From positions 51,978 to 75,297 of the forward strand of contig QKYT01000004.1 in assembly GCA_003550305.1 (NCBI GenBank): a DNA stretch of 23,320 bases, given 5' to 3'. Below are positions 7,250 through 17,741 of the stretch, in pieces. Below the pieces are notes generated by a model. It was given only the letters and a program-made list of their open reading frames with translations, made no database searches and was not told the origin of the DNA. The stretch's first letter is position 1. Every line of letters begins with the position of its first letter. The stretch is from Glomus cerebriforme. Lineage: Eukaryota > Glomeromycota > Glomeromycetes > Glomerales > Glomeraceae. The translations under genes and the position numbers were made by a program.

Positions 7250-9762
7250 TTAATTTGGTGTCCTGTTCGTATTCAAAACAGGACTATTTTCCAACGTAGT
7301 TCGACGACGCTTTCCCAACGTATTACTTCGATACAATTCTTTCACTGACTTCTCGGTTTGTAATAATTTTATCTGCACAAAATTATTGTATATTAAATAA
7401 ACAATTCACGGGTTAATTGTAACAGTAAGATAAAAATAACATACATTAAGCTCCTTTAATATACAATATATATCTTCATAAAGCACACAATCGTCTTCTT
7501 GGGACGGTAATATACAGTAATCGAGTAAGCCGAATCTGTACAAACCTCCGAACCAGTTCATTGCGTAAAAAAACAGTTCAAACCCTGTGTTGAATGAACT
7601 GTATCAATTAGTAAGCAAGATAAACAAACTGCATATTAGGTTTATGTGAATATTAACGTACCCACTTGGAGCCATCCATAGACTACCAAACTTTTCCTTT
7701 GATTGTCATCTACATGTCGACACCCTTTCAATGCATTATTAAGAGAGTCCCTCATCATAATACTAAGCTTCACTTTATCTAAATATCGTTTTTTACGGGA
7801 TAAAGAAGAAATGCCTAGTGATATCATACCACCAGACACTTCGCCGAAAAGAGCTTCGAATTTATCTGGAGTATTTTTTAGCGATCCCTTCATGTCGACT
7901 TTTCGTCCTAAACGTGTTCTCTGGAAAGGGTTCGAGTTTTCATTCCTTGCATTTTTCGTGCCATATACCTGAATTTCGCCCCTGTACATAAAAAATATTT
8001 TAAATTTTTTCTATTATCTTGTTGTGAGATAAATACACCATAACTTACCATGCATCTTAAACTACATTTAGTTGAAGAATAGAGCGAAAAAGTGGAAAGA
8101 TGGAAATCATTTTCAATTCTTCCTCGGTCATGGAGTCATTAAACGAGTATATATTTTCTTTTCTTTATGATAGAAAGAAGTAAAACATCTCGTTAAACAA
8201 TTTTAGAGAATATTGCACAGACACTTATAACAAACCAATACTTACATGAATTGGATGTTTGCGTGAAGTTTTTTTATGTCCTTTATTTGATGACTTTTTT
8301 CACAGTTCTTATTAAAATATTCTTGAAGATAATCCGGTGCCGATTTTGGATCCCAAGAAATAATATTCGAAAAGTCTTGTGATAATTCCCGAATATCCTT
8401 CTCTGAAAATTCTTTGCATCCACTCAGACTCTCTCGAGTTAGATCCAATATACCCCAATATGCTGGTCTAATGGAGATAAATAAGGTATAAGTATGAAGA
8501 CCAGATCGTTATCATATGTTAAATCAGTGAAAACTTACGTAGTAACTCGATGGCTCTTTGGAATATTCTTTTGATATCTTTTAAACATGGTTAATAAGTC
8601 GCTACCATTTGACAGTTTGTATTCGGATATATTATCAGATGTTTTTGAGATCGGTAGCCTCGTTTCATTTACTAATTTGCTTTCATCGATGCTTTCTATA
8701 AGGGAGTCTTCGTTTTTTTCATCAAACAATATACTGCTATATTCTTCCTCTTCCTCACAATCTTTCCTTTTCTTCGATGTTTTGTCCTGAATGTATACAA
8801 AAAATGAATTCATAAAAAAAAACGTAGTTAGATATATCGAATTATTGATTAAAAGTGAATGTCCACTTTCTTTGAAGAGAAACTCATATCCGCACCTTTT
8901 TATCACCTTTGCTTTGGTTGTCTAATTCATCCCGTTCTTCCTGGAGAAATCTTCCTTCCTCTTGATCATTTGCATTTCGTGTGAATCCATCATTCGAATT
9001 ACGCCTTTTCTTGTCGGTGTTTGAACATGAGGCTCATTTTCAAAAATTTCCAGCTGTCTGGTAAGTGTAGTCCGTACAGCTTGATCTCGAGCGACTGCTG
9101 TTCTTATAACCTTTTGCAATAAGTGAAGAGGAATGGGACCATCTTGCACGCTCGGTCTATAAAGGAATGAAGAAAAGAAGTAAAATACTGTACATATATT
9201 TTGTATATTTCATTACAATAAATAGATCTAGAGAATTACCATTAGAATATCACGTTCGAAAATCAGTTCTTGCATCCTGTTCTTATTCTTTAAATCTTTG
9301 GTCCATTCCTAGGCAATAGATTAAAAATTAGATGCACTATGTCAGAATCATTTGAGGGAGAATGTCGAACCAAGAGTTCATCACCGATCGACCAAGAGTG
9401 TACGGCTTTGCAGGAACCAAGAGTTCATAACCAAACAACCAAGAGTTGTTCAGCTTCTGCCAAGTTAGAGTAGGTACGAACCAAGAGTTCATCACCGGTC
9501 GACCAAAGAGTGTACGGCTTGACCATACTCTAACCTCCTCCCTTTCATTGTTTTTTTTTCTCGTAAACATACCTTCCAGTTGACGATTATAGTCTCTGCC
9601 TTTTCTCTACACATTGCATCAGGGCCATCTTTTGAAATTCGTTTGAGATCTTTATTGATCGAATCGAGTGCTTGCAAGAGAGTAAACTGTGGATTATTTT
9701 CTTTGTAATGATTTAAGACATTCTCGCATGTCCATTCACTGACTTTTTTCAAAAAAATCCAT
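7250..9762 (-). CDS. Nine-exon Rhizophagus-type hypothetical protein with an R-K-V-D core, with frame lesions
   Basis: Exons on the minus strand: 9762-9573, 9308-9240, 9156-8896, 8786-8539, 8467-8246, 8162-8049, 7981-7662, 7584-7445, 7372-7250 (TAA). Donors are GTATGT, GTAATT, GTGCGG, GTAAGT, GTAAGT, GTAAGT, GTACGT and GTATGT; phases agree from exon 4 to exon 9. Segments in order: VSEWTCENVLNHYKEN (helical N-terminus); DGPIPLHLLQKVIRTA and RDQAVRTTLTRQLEIFENE; an acidic linker DCEEEEEYSS; PAYWGILDLTRESLSG; MTEEELKMISIF; IQVYGTKNARNENSNPFQ; RTRLGRKVDMKGSL; EALFGEVSGG; KKRYLDKVKLSIMMRDSLN; FFYAMNWFGGLYRFGLLDY; and a basic tail GKRRRTT. The order R-K-V-D, then E-x-x-x-G-E, then K-x-K recalls a PD-(D/E)XK nuclease-like core, but this is weak inference. 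Four lesions: an extra base at the start, a phase mismatch at exon 2/3, a frameshift in exon 3, and TAA at 8057-8059 in exon 6. Confidence 0.65.
9309..9572 (-). repeat. Intron 1 of the nine-exon gene, built of minisatellite-like repeats
   Basis: Intron 1 runs from the donor GTATGT (9572) to the acceptor CCTAG (9309). Within it a 43-44 base unit occurs twice, at 9367-9410 and 9478-9520, differing by about three positions. The core ACCAAGAGT (plus-strand reading) or a close variant occurs six times: near 9369, 9391, 9417, 9438, 9480 and 9502. It is more GC-rich than the other introns. The 77-residue open frame in it (VMNSWF, NNSWLFGYELL) is a reading of the repeat, not a gene. Confidence 0.65.
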
Positions 9763-10350
9763 ATTGCATTAAAGAAAAGGAGAATTCTACAATCACAGAA
9801 TTTATAATCGACGATCACATGATAGCCAGAAACGCGTTATACTGTTCACGCAAACGGGGGGGCCAACTTAAGGTTACACAGGCTGATCAATAAACCGCCA
9901 GAACCGTCACGCATAAAATCGGTTACAGTATTTTACATGTAATTTATATTTATAAACTTTATTTCTAAGTAAATTAATTATTATTGAAAGTAAATTACTA
10001 AATGAACACAAATTTTTTTTTTACTTTTTCTTAAAGCTATTTGAAGTTTCCTGTTATGTTAAAGTTTATCTTGTTATTATCATCATACTGTTGAATTTTT
10101 AAAACATTGTTTAAATTTTATATACTTGAATACAGTAAACTGAGGAGGTTTATACAGTACTTTAAACTGGAACAAGATTCTCAAAGTACTATAATAAAGA
10201 TAAAATATATACAGTAACGATAAAACTCGAGCCAAATAAATTATTAAGTGTAGTCAAATTATTAATACGGTTACGGCACGTTCCATCGTCGTAACCGTCA
10301 TTTGCTTATGGACAAATGAGGTGTGTCAGACGCGTCGATTGATTAGCATC
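9763..10350. promoter_or_regulatory. Upstream region of the nine-exon gene with GC-rich patches and palindromes
   Basis: Two GC-richer islands stand out in AT-rich DNA: 9830-9930, with a run of seven G, and 10260-10350. The second holds a perfect 9-base inverted repeat, ACGGTTACG (10267-10275) facing CGTAACCGT (10290-10298), and the first repeats the GGTTAC core twice (about 9874 and 9920). Position upstream of a minus-strand gene start suggests transcription-factor sites; this is inference from composition and symmetry only. Confidence 0.35.
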
Positions 10351-11085
10351 CCTCCCATGTAAATTTTTTGATACCGATCTTTAAATCCATCAGAATTTTT
10401 CATGTGGAAAACCAAACAGTAAATCTTTCTATAAAAGTTTTTCTTAATAAATTTCAGAATTGAAAAATATAGAGTGTTAATTTGCATCATGTGTTAATCA
10501 AAATTTTATAGAAAATAATGTTTACTAAAAAAAAAGCACAAATAGTAATAACGTGTTAAAAAGAAAGAATAATATTTTAATAATAATAATTTTAAAATGG
10601 TATATATAAAATAGTAAATATTAAATTATTAAATAAAGTTATCGGTCATAAGACAATAATAATATTATATCTTTAATATAAATGCTATTATTACCTGTAT
10701 CTATCTATACTTGTATATAAACAAAAATATAGATTTTATACTTGTATATTTCTATTGCTTCTATGATAAACCAAATAAGATTTTCGAATTTCATATGAGA
10801 GTCGCATTGACATTAATATTGGACAAAGATTTGTAATCAAAGAATATAATTATAAATCAACAACTATTTAATATTTCTATTTTGAGAAATGCGCCGAAAT
10901 TTTCGTAGCAACTAAATTTGATTACTTAATTCGGGCGGCATTATGAACTTGGCCTGAGTTAACACAATTTAAGAGACTAAATAGTCAAAAATAAAAAAAA
11001 GTCCACGAAAGAAAAAAAAAAAAAAATGATGATAAAATTGATGATAAAAAATATAGTTTATTAATTATTAATTATTTCTATCATT
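10351..11085. other. AT-rich intergenic, nothing recognised
   Basis: Very AT-rich with A runs (for example 11008-11027) and many short ATA repeats. No coding frame, RNA gene or clear mobile element seen on either strand. Confidence 0.5.
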
Positions 11086-11090
11086 TTATT
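11085..11090 (-). terminator. Candidate polyadenylation signal of the RING-CH gene
   Basis: On the minus strand AATAAA occurs about 40 bases downstream of the TAA at 11131-11133, a usual distance for cleavage and polyadenylation. In DNA this AT-rich the hexamer can occur by chance. Confidence 0.35.
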
Positions 11091-11130
11091 TACAATACAT
11101 TAAGTAATCTAACTATTTAATTATTTTTTT

Positions 11131-12399
11131 TTAATTCTTATTAACTTCCAGTATACGATCATGAATTTCTTCAAGAAAAAATGATGTAATTTTTTGTATG
11201 AATAAATAAGCAGCAATTATGGCACCAACAAAGCCCATCATGAAAATTAATATAATAATAAACAAAAATAATAAAATAACTAAACCACCACAATCTCCAC
11301 TAGCATCAAGACCTATACAACTTCCATAACTAGAACAAGGACTGTTAAAACCACCACAATAACAATAATTAAGTCTTGTATGTCTAAATCCATAACAAGA
11401 AATCGCAAATGCAAAAAACATTAAACCCAAAAATGAAACTATTGAAGTACCAATTACAAAATGAATTAAATAAAGGTTTAAAAATGAAATATATTTCCAA
11501 TTAATACCTTCACCAGGCAATTGAGGAGGAGGAGTATTTGGATCATTAGGATTATTTGGGTCATCATAGTGTTTATGCATATAAACTAATTTTACTATAT
11601 AAGAAACTAAATAAATTATAGAAAATAATAAAGATAATGAAAGAAAATGTAAAGTAAAACCGCTAGAAAATATTTTTGCTATACGTGGTCTATAAAATTT
11701 ATATTCGTATTTACATACTTCACATCTATACGAAGCTTCCTCACGTACATTAGAATGACGCCATTGATTTAAACAGTCAATATGTACATATTGAAGAGAA
11801 CCTTTACATTTACAAGGGGAAATTAATTTTCCCTTATCATAAGAATTAGAATATGATATGACTGCTTCTTCATCTTGAGGAGGTTGAAATTCTTCCGGTT
11901 CATGACATATTTTACAGATTTTTGATTCTTGATTTGATATTAATGTTGTATCATCATTTGTTAATGACGATGATACATCACTTATGGATCTATGATGTGA
12001 AGGATGTGGCATTGCTTGTAACTGTGGTTGTGTAGTAATTATTTTATTATATTCTGGTGGAGAAGTGAGTGTTAACGTAGTATGATCTCTTAAATGTGAA
12101 GGAGTTAGAATTTGTATATTTGAATCTGTAGGATAAGGTGGAGGTGGTATTTCATCTAAAATTTGAACTAGGGAAGTAGAATTAGATGATTTTGTAATCG
12201 CAGGCTGTGGAAGTTCCATATTAAATGATTCAGATGACTCTTTCATAGTTCTATCAGATGGTCCTGATATATTATCCGTGATAACTTCATTTTGATTAGA
12301 AGTAGATTCAAGAATAGGCGATATATTTGAGTTTGTAGTATTATCAGATTCATTTTGTGAATTTGAATCAGATTTTCGCGACGAAGACGAAATATCCAT
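11131..12399 (-). CDS. RING-CH (MARCH-type) membrane E3 ubiquitin ligase
   Basis: Intact single-exon gene of 422 residues from ATG (12397-12399) to TAA. Residues 1-160 are a disordered S/T/N-rich tail carrying two PY motifs, P-P-P-Y at 86-89 and P-P-E-Y at 114-117, typical docking sites for WW-domain ligases of the NEDD4/Rsp5 class. Residues 162-229 are a RING-CH finger: C162, C165, C196, C198, H206, C209, C226, C229, with the hallmark C-K-C-K-G-S and C-L-N-Q-W-R. Hydrophobic segments follow at about 249-274, 304-335 and 372-402; the first gap holds a D/N/P-rich loop and the second a cysteine- and glycine-rich loop (six Cys between 335 and 370). Family members sit in ER, Golgi or endosomal membranes and ubiquitinate membrane proteins. 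The long insert between C165 and C196 is somewhat larger than usual. Substrate unknown; domain call firm. Confidence 0.9.
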   Translation of the reverse strand: MDISSSSRKSDSNSQNESDNTTNSNISPILESTSNQNEVITDNISGPSDRTMKESSESFNMELPQPAITKSSNSTSLVQILDEIPPPPYPTDSNIQILTPSHLRDHTTLTLTSPPEYNKIITTQPQLQAMPHPSHHRSISDVSSSLTNDDTTLISNQESKICKICHEPEEFQPPQDEEAVISYSNSYDKGKLISPCKCKGSLQYVHIDCLNQWRHSNVREEASYRCEVCKYEYKFYRPRIAKIFSSGFTLHFLSLSLLFSIIYLVSYIVKLVYMHKHYDDPNNPNDPNTPPPQLPGEGINWKYISFLNLYLIHFVIGTSIVSFLGLMFFAFAISCYGFRHTRLNYCYCGGFNSPCSSYGSCIGLDASGDCGGLVILLFLFIIILIFMMGFVGAIIAAYLFIQKITSFFLEEIHDRILEVNKN

Positions 12400-12884
12400 T
12401 ATTTATTATATATTTTAATAGAAAAATTTTATAAATTTATCAAGAAAAGAATTTGTCAAGCAGATAATTTTCCTACTAAAAATTGTTTAATATATATAAA
12501 AAAAATTTATTATTTTTTTTTTAAAAAAAAAATTTTATTATTTTAATTTTTCTTTTTTTTTTTTTAACGTGGAAATCATTCGGGTATTTATTGATTTTCA
12601 AATAATGATCGTCAACAAATAACATTCGGCAATCAATATAAATTATATTAATATAATCATCATTATTTAATAATTTTATAAAATTAGTAAAGAATGGTGT
12701 AACAAAAATCCTTTTTTGTAAGTGCTTAGCCGATAAAAGTTTCAAAAAGATGTTTCTTTTTTTATATTGTAGTCAATAGTTCATTTCTAACTCAAACTAT
12801 ACATGTATGATATTAAAATTATATGATGAATAATTTTCTTGAATATTTTTTTTTCTTTTTAATTTATCGAGCTGACTTCGGAAA

Positions 12885-12947
<63 letters not shown>

Positions 12948-15146
12948 TCCCAAATCTAAGGGGATAAGTGTCCCTTGATATATATTTCCTTTTACGTTGA
13001 TACAATTATAATACTAAATTAATAGAACAGCTTATATTAATTTCTATATTTATTCCAAAAATGAAATAAATTAATTAGGAATTTCTTTTTAATTTGGACA
13101 TAAAAAAAAAATTTTTTTTTTTTGTTTTTAATGGACTTAATGTTGTCTTAACAATAAAAATTTTTACGGTTTCCCAAAAATACAAAAAAAAATTTTTTGG
13201 AATAATAATAATATTATAAAATTTCAAAACGCCACTTACTAAATTTGGTTAGAATATTACGTATTTTCCAACCAATCAATTATTTGATGGTATAAAAATA
13301 TCGAGAAACTTTGTATATTTGACCATAAAATTTCTTTGTTTTTCCAAATAAAGGAAATTTATTTTTACACATCAAATTACGAATCGTTTAAAATGCAAAA
13401 TTTTAAATTATAATACAAATATTAAATTAGGAATTAATACATAATCTATAATTTGTTTATGAAAGTCATTAATAAATTTATCTATCATTCAAAAGTCCTA
13501 CTCAATATATCAGATATATATTTTTTTAATAAAATCAATTGATTGTATTTAAAATATTTCGAATATAAGTGAAATTCATAATTATATATTCTCTTTCGGA
13601 AATTTGTGCGCTATACTTTAGGCTGTATGATGCATGAATAAATTAATTTGTTAGTAAATCTAAAGATATAAATAGGAAATATTGTATATCTTCCTTTAAA
13701 GTGTAAATTAAATAATTAAATTTAATTTTTTTTGATTGTTTCAAAATCATTATTATTAAGAAAAAAGTATCATTTACATACAAAAAGCGCGTCAAATAAC
13801 AACTTTGTATGACATTATTTTTCAAAAGTAAGCATAATCTATTAATAACTCAACAGAACAGATCTGAATGATTGATGAATCCTGCGAAATAAATTTCAAA
13901 ACATAATTTTGCAGATTGATGATAAAGGCCAATCATTTTAAAACAAAGAAAATATAAAAACCTTTGAATAAACTAATAAAAAATTTTTATTAATCATTAG
14001 AATATCAATTTATATATTAATTCTTCACTTAAACGTAATAAATGATAATATTGATTCATAAGGAATTAAAAATAAATCTAGACTTTGTGTTTTTTTAAAA
14101 AAAAAAATTGATAAAATGGAATATATCATGAAACAATTCTATAATAATTTCAATAATATTTATCATTTTTTTTTTTAAAAAAAAAACGAGTAGAATAAAA
14201 GGTCGATTCAAATGAAATTTCCATATTTATCTCTAATGTTCAAGTAGACATTTCTTCATTTTGTTATTTATAGAATTAGGTAATTAGTTCGTTACATTTA
14301 TCATAAAATAGGAAATTTCGTTGCTTATGCTTTTGGTCTTTATCGACTCAAATTACTACTTTTTATAGTAATTTTTTTGTAGTACAATTTTGTTGTCAAA
14401 TGTTATGTCTAACTCAACTAAAGATGTTCGTCATTTGATCTTTACTACTAGTTATAAAATCGATAAACTTTAATAATTTTAAAATTTTGATTTCTTTATT
14501 ATTATTAAATAGTAATATAAAGTAAATTAGCTATTTAAAGTACTAACCTTGAATATCTAACTTCCATACAGTTTTTTTTTTGCCGGATATAAAATTATGG
14601 TTAACAATAAAATTCGATCAACTTCTTTTGCATAACAAATTAATTCAAAAATTACGCATCTCAGAAAATTTTTTGAGTGGATGAAATCATATATACGTGC
14701 TATACCTCTTTCAATACATGATCTATGTCACCCAGTGAATATGATTGGTTAAATATCATGCGAGCATGAAATTATAGTAAGTTTAATGCTGGCCAAAAAT
14801 CACGTGATATAAAGTAATAAAAATTTAATTTGAGATTTGAAAAAATGTAAACGGGATCAAGAAAATAATTCTCAAAAATATCAAATAATATCAAAAATGG
14901 TATTAAAACTTGCTCCAAGTTTAAAAATATGAGTTGGAGATTTTATAAATCAGTTTCAAAAAATTAATTACTCCTTTTATAAAAGATTCCTGCTGATTTG
15001 ATATTGCTAGAAACAAGTGGTACTGTGGTACTTGCTTGGTTTATAATATAAAAACTCATCATTTAGATGGTGAAACTGATAAAATTTTTATAAAAGAGTG
15101 AGGAGTGAAATTTGATTTGGAAAGGTTTTATAAATTTCAAATTTTT
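12400..15146. other. Gene-free AT-rich stretch
   Basis: About 2.7 kb upstream of the RING-CH gene with no convincing frame on either strand; the 74- and 60-residue open frames near 12.5-12.7 kb and 13.6-13.8 kb are low-complexity I/K/N/F sequence. It holds the poly-A tract (listed), A-run/T-run foldbacks near 12520, 13110, 14095 and 14170, and single CACGTG-type boxes near 14801 and 15219. A TATA-like TTTATAAAAT lies about 35 bases before the RING-CH ATG. Confidence 0.5.
12886..12947. repeat. Long poly-A tract followed by (GAAAA)n
   Basis: An uninterrupted run of about 42 A (12886-12927) passes into four to five GAAAA units. It lies about 490 bases upstream of the RING-CH start. It may be a simple expansion, a nucleosome-free upstream element, or the tail of an old retroposed copy; the 5' flank shows no recognisable element and I see no target-site duplication. 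Confidence 0.75.
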
Positions 15147-15358
15147 TCATTTTACATTTCGTGCCATGTTGTGTTTCGGGAGAACTACTGCTCAAAATCC
15201 GAAACATTCCGTCCATGTTTCACGTGTGTTAATCTGAAACTATCCAAACTATTCGAAAATCTACTAACCCTAATTTGAAAATAATTGTACACATGTGTAG
15301 ATCATTTAGACGAAACTAGTTTCGCCCGAAACACTAGACCATGTCGTCATTTTACATT
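15147..15358. mobile_element. MITE-like element with 12-bp flanking direct repeats
   Basis: TCATTTTACATT occurs at 15147-15158 and again at 15347-15358, exactly 200 bases apart. Just inside lie inverted ends: CATG..GTGTTTCGGG (up to 15180) and CCCGAAACAC..CCATG (15325-15342). The interior also has a palindrome, CGAAACTAGTTTCG at 15311-15324. Direct repeats enclosing inverted repeats are what a non-autonomous DNA transposon with target-site duplication leaves. A 12-base duplication is long for most superfamilies, so the boundaries need checking. No coding capacity. Confidence 0.5.
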
Positions 15359-15987
15359 GTGTCAGTTTTTACTTTTACTATAACATATAGATTCGGAATT
15401 TATTATGTTGTAGTTAACTTTATATTAATCCTATTCTGAGCCTTAATTGTGGTAGTACGTGTTATTTTCTGACATTTGAATCTTAATTAATGATTATATT
15501 TATACATTGTATACTTTATTTGTTACAAAATACATTATTTAACTGTACATATGAATTTTGTTATGGAGAACAAACAAATAATACCATATTTTATAGCATC
15601 ATCACTCTAATGAATTAATTAGCATATCATATTCGTTGATTTTTTTATTATTTCTAACATTACATGTCTTATATAAATATAACTGATAATTATTTTTATA
15701 CTATTTAAAATATTGATGATCGGAACAAATAAAGTAAATCTAGATTATATTATAAAATGAGATCGTTCAAACACTCACATTATGGATGTTACCAACAGCG
15801 CAAAATTATTATTATTACTACAGACTTTATATATTATATATTCTAACATTTTGGACAATTTTTCTTCTGGACATCTCGTCATTTTACCTGAGCCACGCAA
15901 TTTCTTAAAATTCCCGATTACAAATTTAATAACTAAAATAGAAAAGGTCTTTGATTAGCAAAAAGTGGAAAGAAAAAAGGTACATAG

Positions 15988-16011
15988 ACTAGTTCTCCTC
16001 CGAACTAGTCA
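15988..16011. repeat. Perfect 9-bp hairpin
   Basis: GACTAGTTC (15988-15996) faces GAACTAGTC (16003-16011) across a TCCTCC loop. The flanks extend it imperfectly: an A/G-rich run (AAAGAAAA) to the left and TTTTCTTT to the right are complementary. It sits in a small GC-richer island without a gene. It could be an RNA hairpin, a factor-binding palindrome or a transposon trace. Confidence 0.5.
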
Positions 16012-16516
16012 GATTTTCTTTCTTGGAATAAGAGAAAACCAGGCCTAGATATCACCTGATCTGTCCCATCTCCTTTCTCTAGCTCCTTTTAGTTTGCTAC
16101 GCAGGTTGACCAAAACACTAACCTTTTCAATAATATTCCATACAGGTACTTGGACTCAAGGTTTTTATGGGATGGGATGATGTGTTGTATACATACCATT
16201 GTACTTGAGTTTATATTTGGCACAGAAACCATAAAATATAACCATAAAAAATTTGCTATAATCAGATTAAATTTTATTATAACTGTGGTACACCACAGTA
16301 AAGAGCAAATACTTGTGGTTATATTCATATCCATATGCATATTAATATCCTTTAACTAAATCTAAAACAAACATGAAAATATTAGTGGAATATAAAATAA
16401 ATATAACATCATCTTAAGTCAATGAAATAACGCGTAATTTAGTAAATACCTTAAAGAAATAAACTATGAATATTAAAAGCTGGCATTATAATTTACAGTC
16501 ATGAAAGAAACTTATG

Positions 16517-16670
16517 GCACGTAAAAAATAAGAGAAAAAAAATTCGTAATGTTTTATATGACTATTATGCGTAAAAATAAGAGAAAATAAATTTATATGA
16601 CGCGTAAAAAACGAGAGAACAATTTCATAATGGTTTATATAGTGTGTAAAAAAATAAGAGAAACAAATTT
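16517..16670 (+). repeat. Degenerate repeat of GTAAAAAATAAGAGAA
   Basis: Four copies of G(C/T)GTAAAAA-AAGAGAA-type sequence start near 16518, 16568, 16601 and 16642, three of them followed by AATTT or ATTCGTAATG and TTTATAT(G/A). Spacing is irregular (50, 33 and 41 bases), so this is an old local duplication rather than a clean satellite. Confidence 0.5.
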
Positions 16671-17079
16671 GTACCTAAAACTTGTAAAGTGAAAGACTAG
16701 GAGACTAGAGAAGATTCTTTTGTCTTTTCAAGCCTAATCGGCAAGCTTTATATACACAAAATATGTATACACAAAATATGACTAATAATTATATATTACC
16801 TATATATCGCCATTTACATATATTTCTATATATACAAAGCCGGTATGACATAAACTCTGATCAGCAAATCCTTCTGAGTCATTAGTATTTATTTAATTAA
16901 GATTTTGTTAATATGTCACTTAGTGTTATATTGAGACAAACTTTATAAAAATCACCGCTATTTGTTACCAGACACGTGCTAAACACGCCGTGCTACAGTA
17001 TCACGCTTAATATTATTTTCCATACAAAAATCAAAAATATACTGAAAGTGAATTATACAGCAAATAATACAAATGAAAA

Positions 17080-17400
17080 AAAAATATGTCTTATCCCAGG
17101 AGATATCTATGGTTTTGGAATAATTATGTACGAAGTAATTTTAAGTTTACGTCCGCATCATGATATAGGACATGATCAATTTTGATTGTAAAAATTTGTG
17201 GAGTATTTAATTTTATCGACTAGCTTTATCGTATAAAACACATTCTGATGCTATTAATACAAGAGACTACTTTATAGTTCAATAATTTTTCTGATCCAAA
17301 AAATTCGGTAATTAATAATTTAATTATTTAACTATATAAGAAATGTTTATGCTAATGTTAATTACTTGATAAAATGTAAAAAAAAGTGGGTAATTATTTA
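17080..17400 (+). pseudogene. Protein kinase fragment (subdomain IX onward), degraded
   Basis: After an acceptor-like CTTATCCCAG (ending 17100) the plus strand reads GDIYGFGIIMYEVILSLRP and HHDIGHDQF. D-x-Y-x-F-G-x-x-M-Y-E is kinase subdomain IX, and the following segment matches the C-lobe of the expanded kinase family of Rhizophagus. After Q-F the frame hits TGA and TAA; a one-base shift restores LIVKICGVF, where intact kinases have a similar L-x-I-K-I-C, and LYKKCL near 17330 recalls the usual L-I-x-x-C-L/W. The N-lobe, the HRD and DFG motifs are absent from the window upstream, so the copy is truncated. A frame after 17463 (ELKDRIDGIIFY) might be a further exon, low confidence. Not functional. 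Confidence 0.65.
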
Positions 17401-17741
17401 TGTAACTTATAAAATTTCATTTTTTTTTATAGAGATATATTATAATTTTATCATTTTTTTTAGATGAATTGAAAGATAGAATAGATGGAATTATATTTTA
17501 TCAAATGCGGTTGAATCATAGATCTAAATTTAGCTGGATTTCTAGTAATTATCATTTTCAAATTTTATAATCTTTGCTGTTTTCAATAAATATTTTGAAT
17601 TAAATATAGATTCATTTTATTTAACTACCAAACAAATGTTGAGTGTCAGATAATTTGAACTTAAAGAGAAACCAATATTTAGGAGTATATAGCAGGTGAT
17701 ATCTATGCTTATTATTTATAAAGAAATCAAGCCATCTCTTA
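17401..17741. other. Spacer between kinase fragment and beta-helix gene 3' end
   Basis: AT-rich and without a firm gene. A short open stretch 17463-17570 after a T-rich tract and TAG may be the last exon of the degraded kinase. The rest is the 3' flank of the minus-strand beta-helix gene; no clear AATAAA is seen close to its stop. Confidence 0.35.

Larger units (their letters stand above)
15359..17079. other. Gene-free stretch with hairpin and degenerate repeats
   Basis: No reliable gene. Open frames around 16089-16359 on both strands overlap and look like chance, though 15960-16200 is less AT-rich than its surroundings and could hide a small exon or ncRNA. It contains the hairpin at 15988-16011, the GTAAAAAATAAGAG repeats at 16517-16670 and a doubled TATACACAAAATATG near 16751-16781. 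Confidence 0.4.

Noticed and set aside
7703..8790. Plus-strand frames of 89 and 67 residues at 7703-7972 and 8587-8790
   Set aside because: Antisense to exons 7 and 4 of the nine-exon gene.
12521..13825. Minus-strand frames of 74 and 60 residues
   Set aside because: Low-complexity I/K/N/F/L sequence from AT-rich DNA with poly-A/T runs; no motif or splice signals.
16089..16359. Overlapping plus and minus frames of 69 and 83 residues
   Set aside because: Each is the other's antisense and neither shows a family signature; a small exon remains possible but not supportable.
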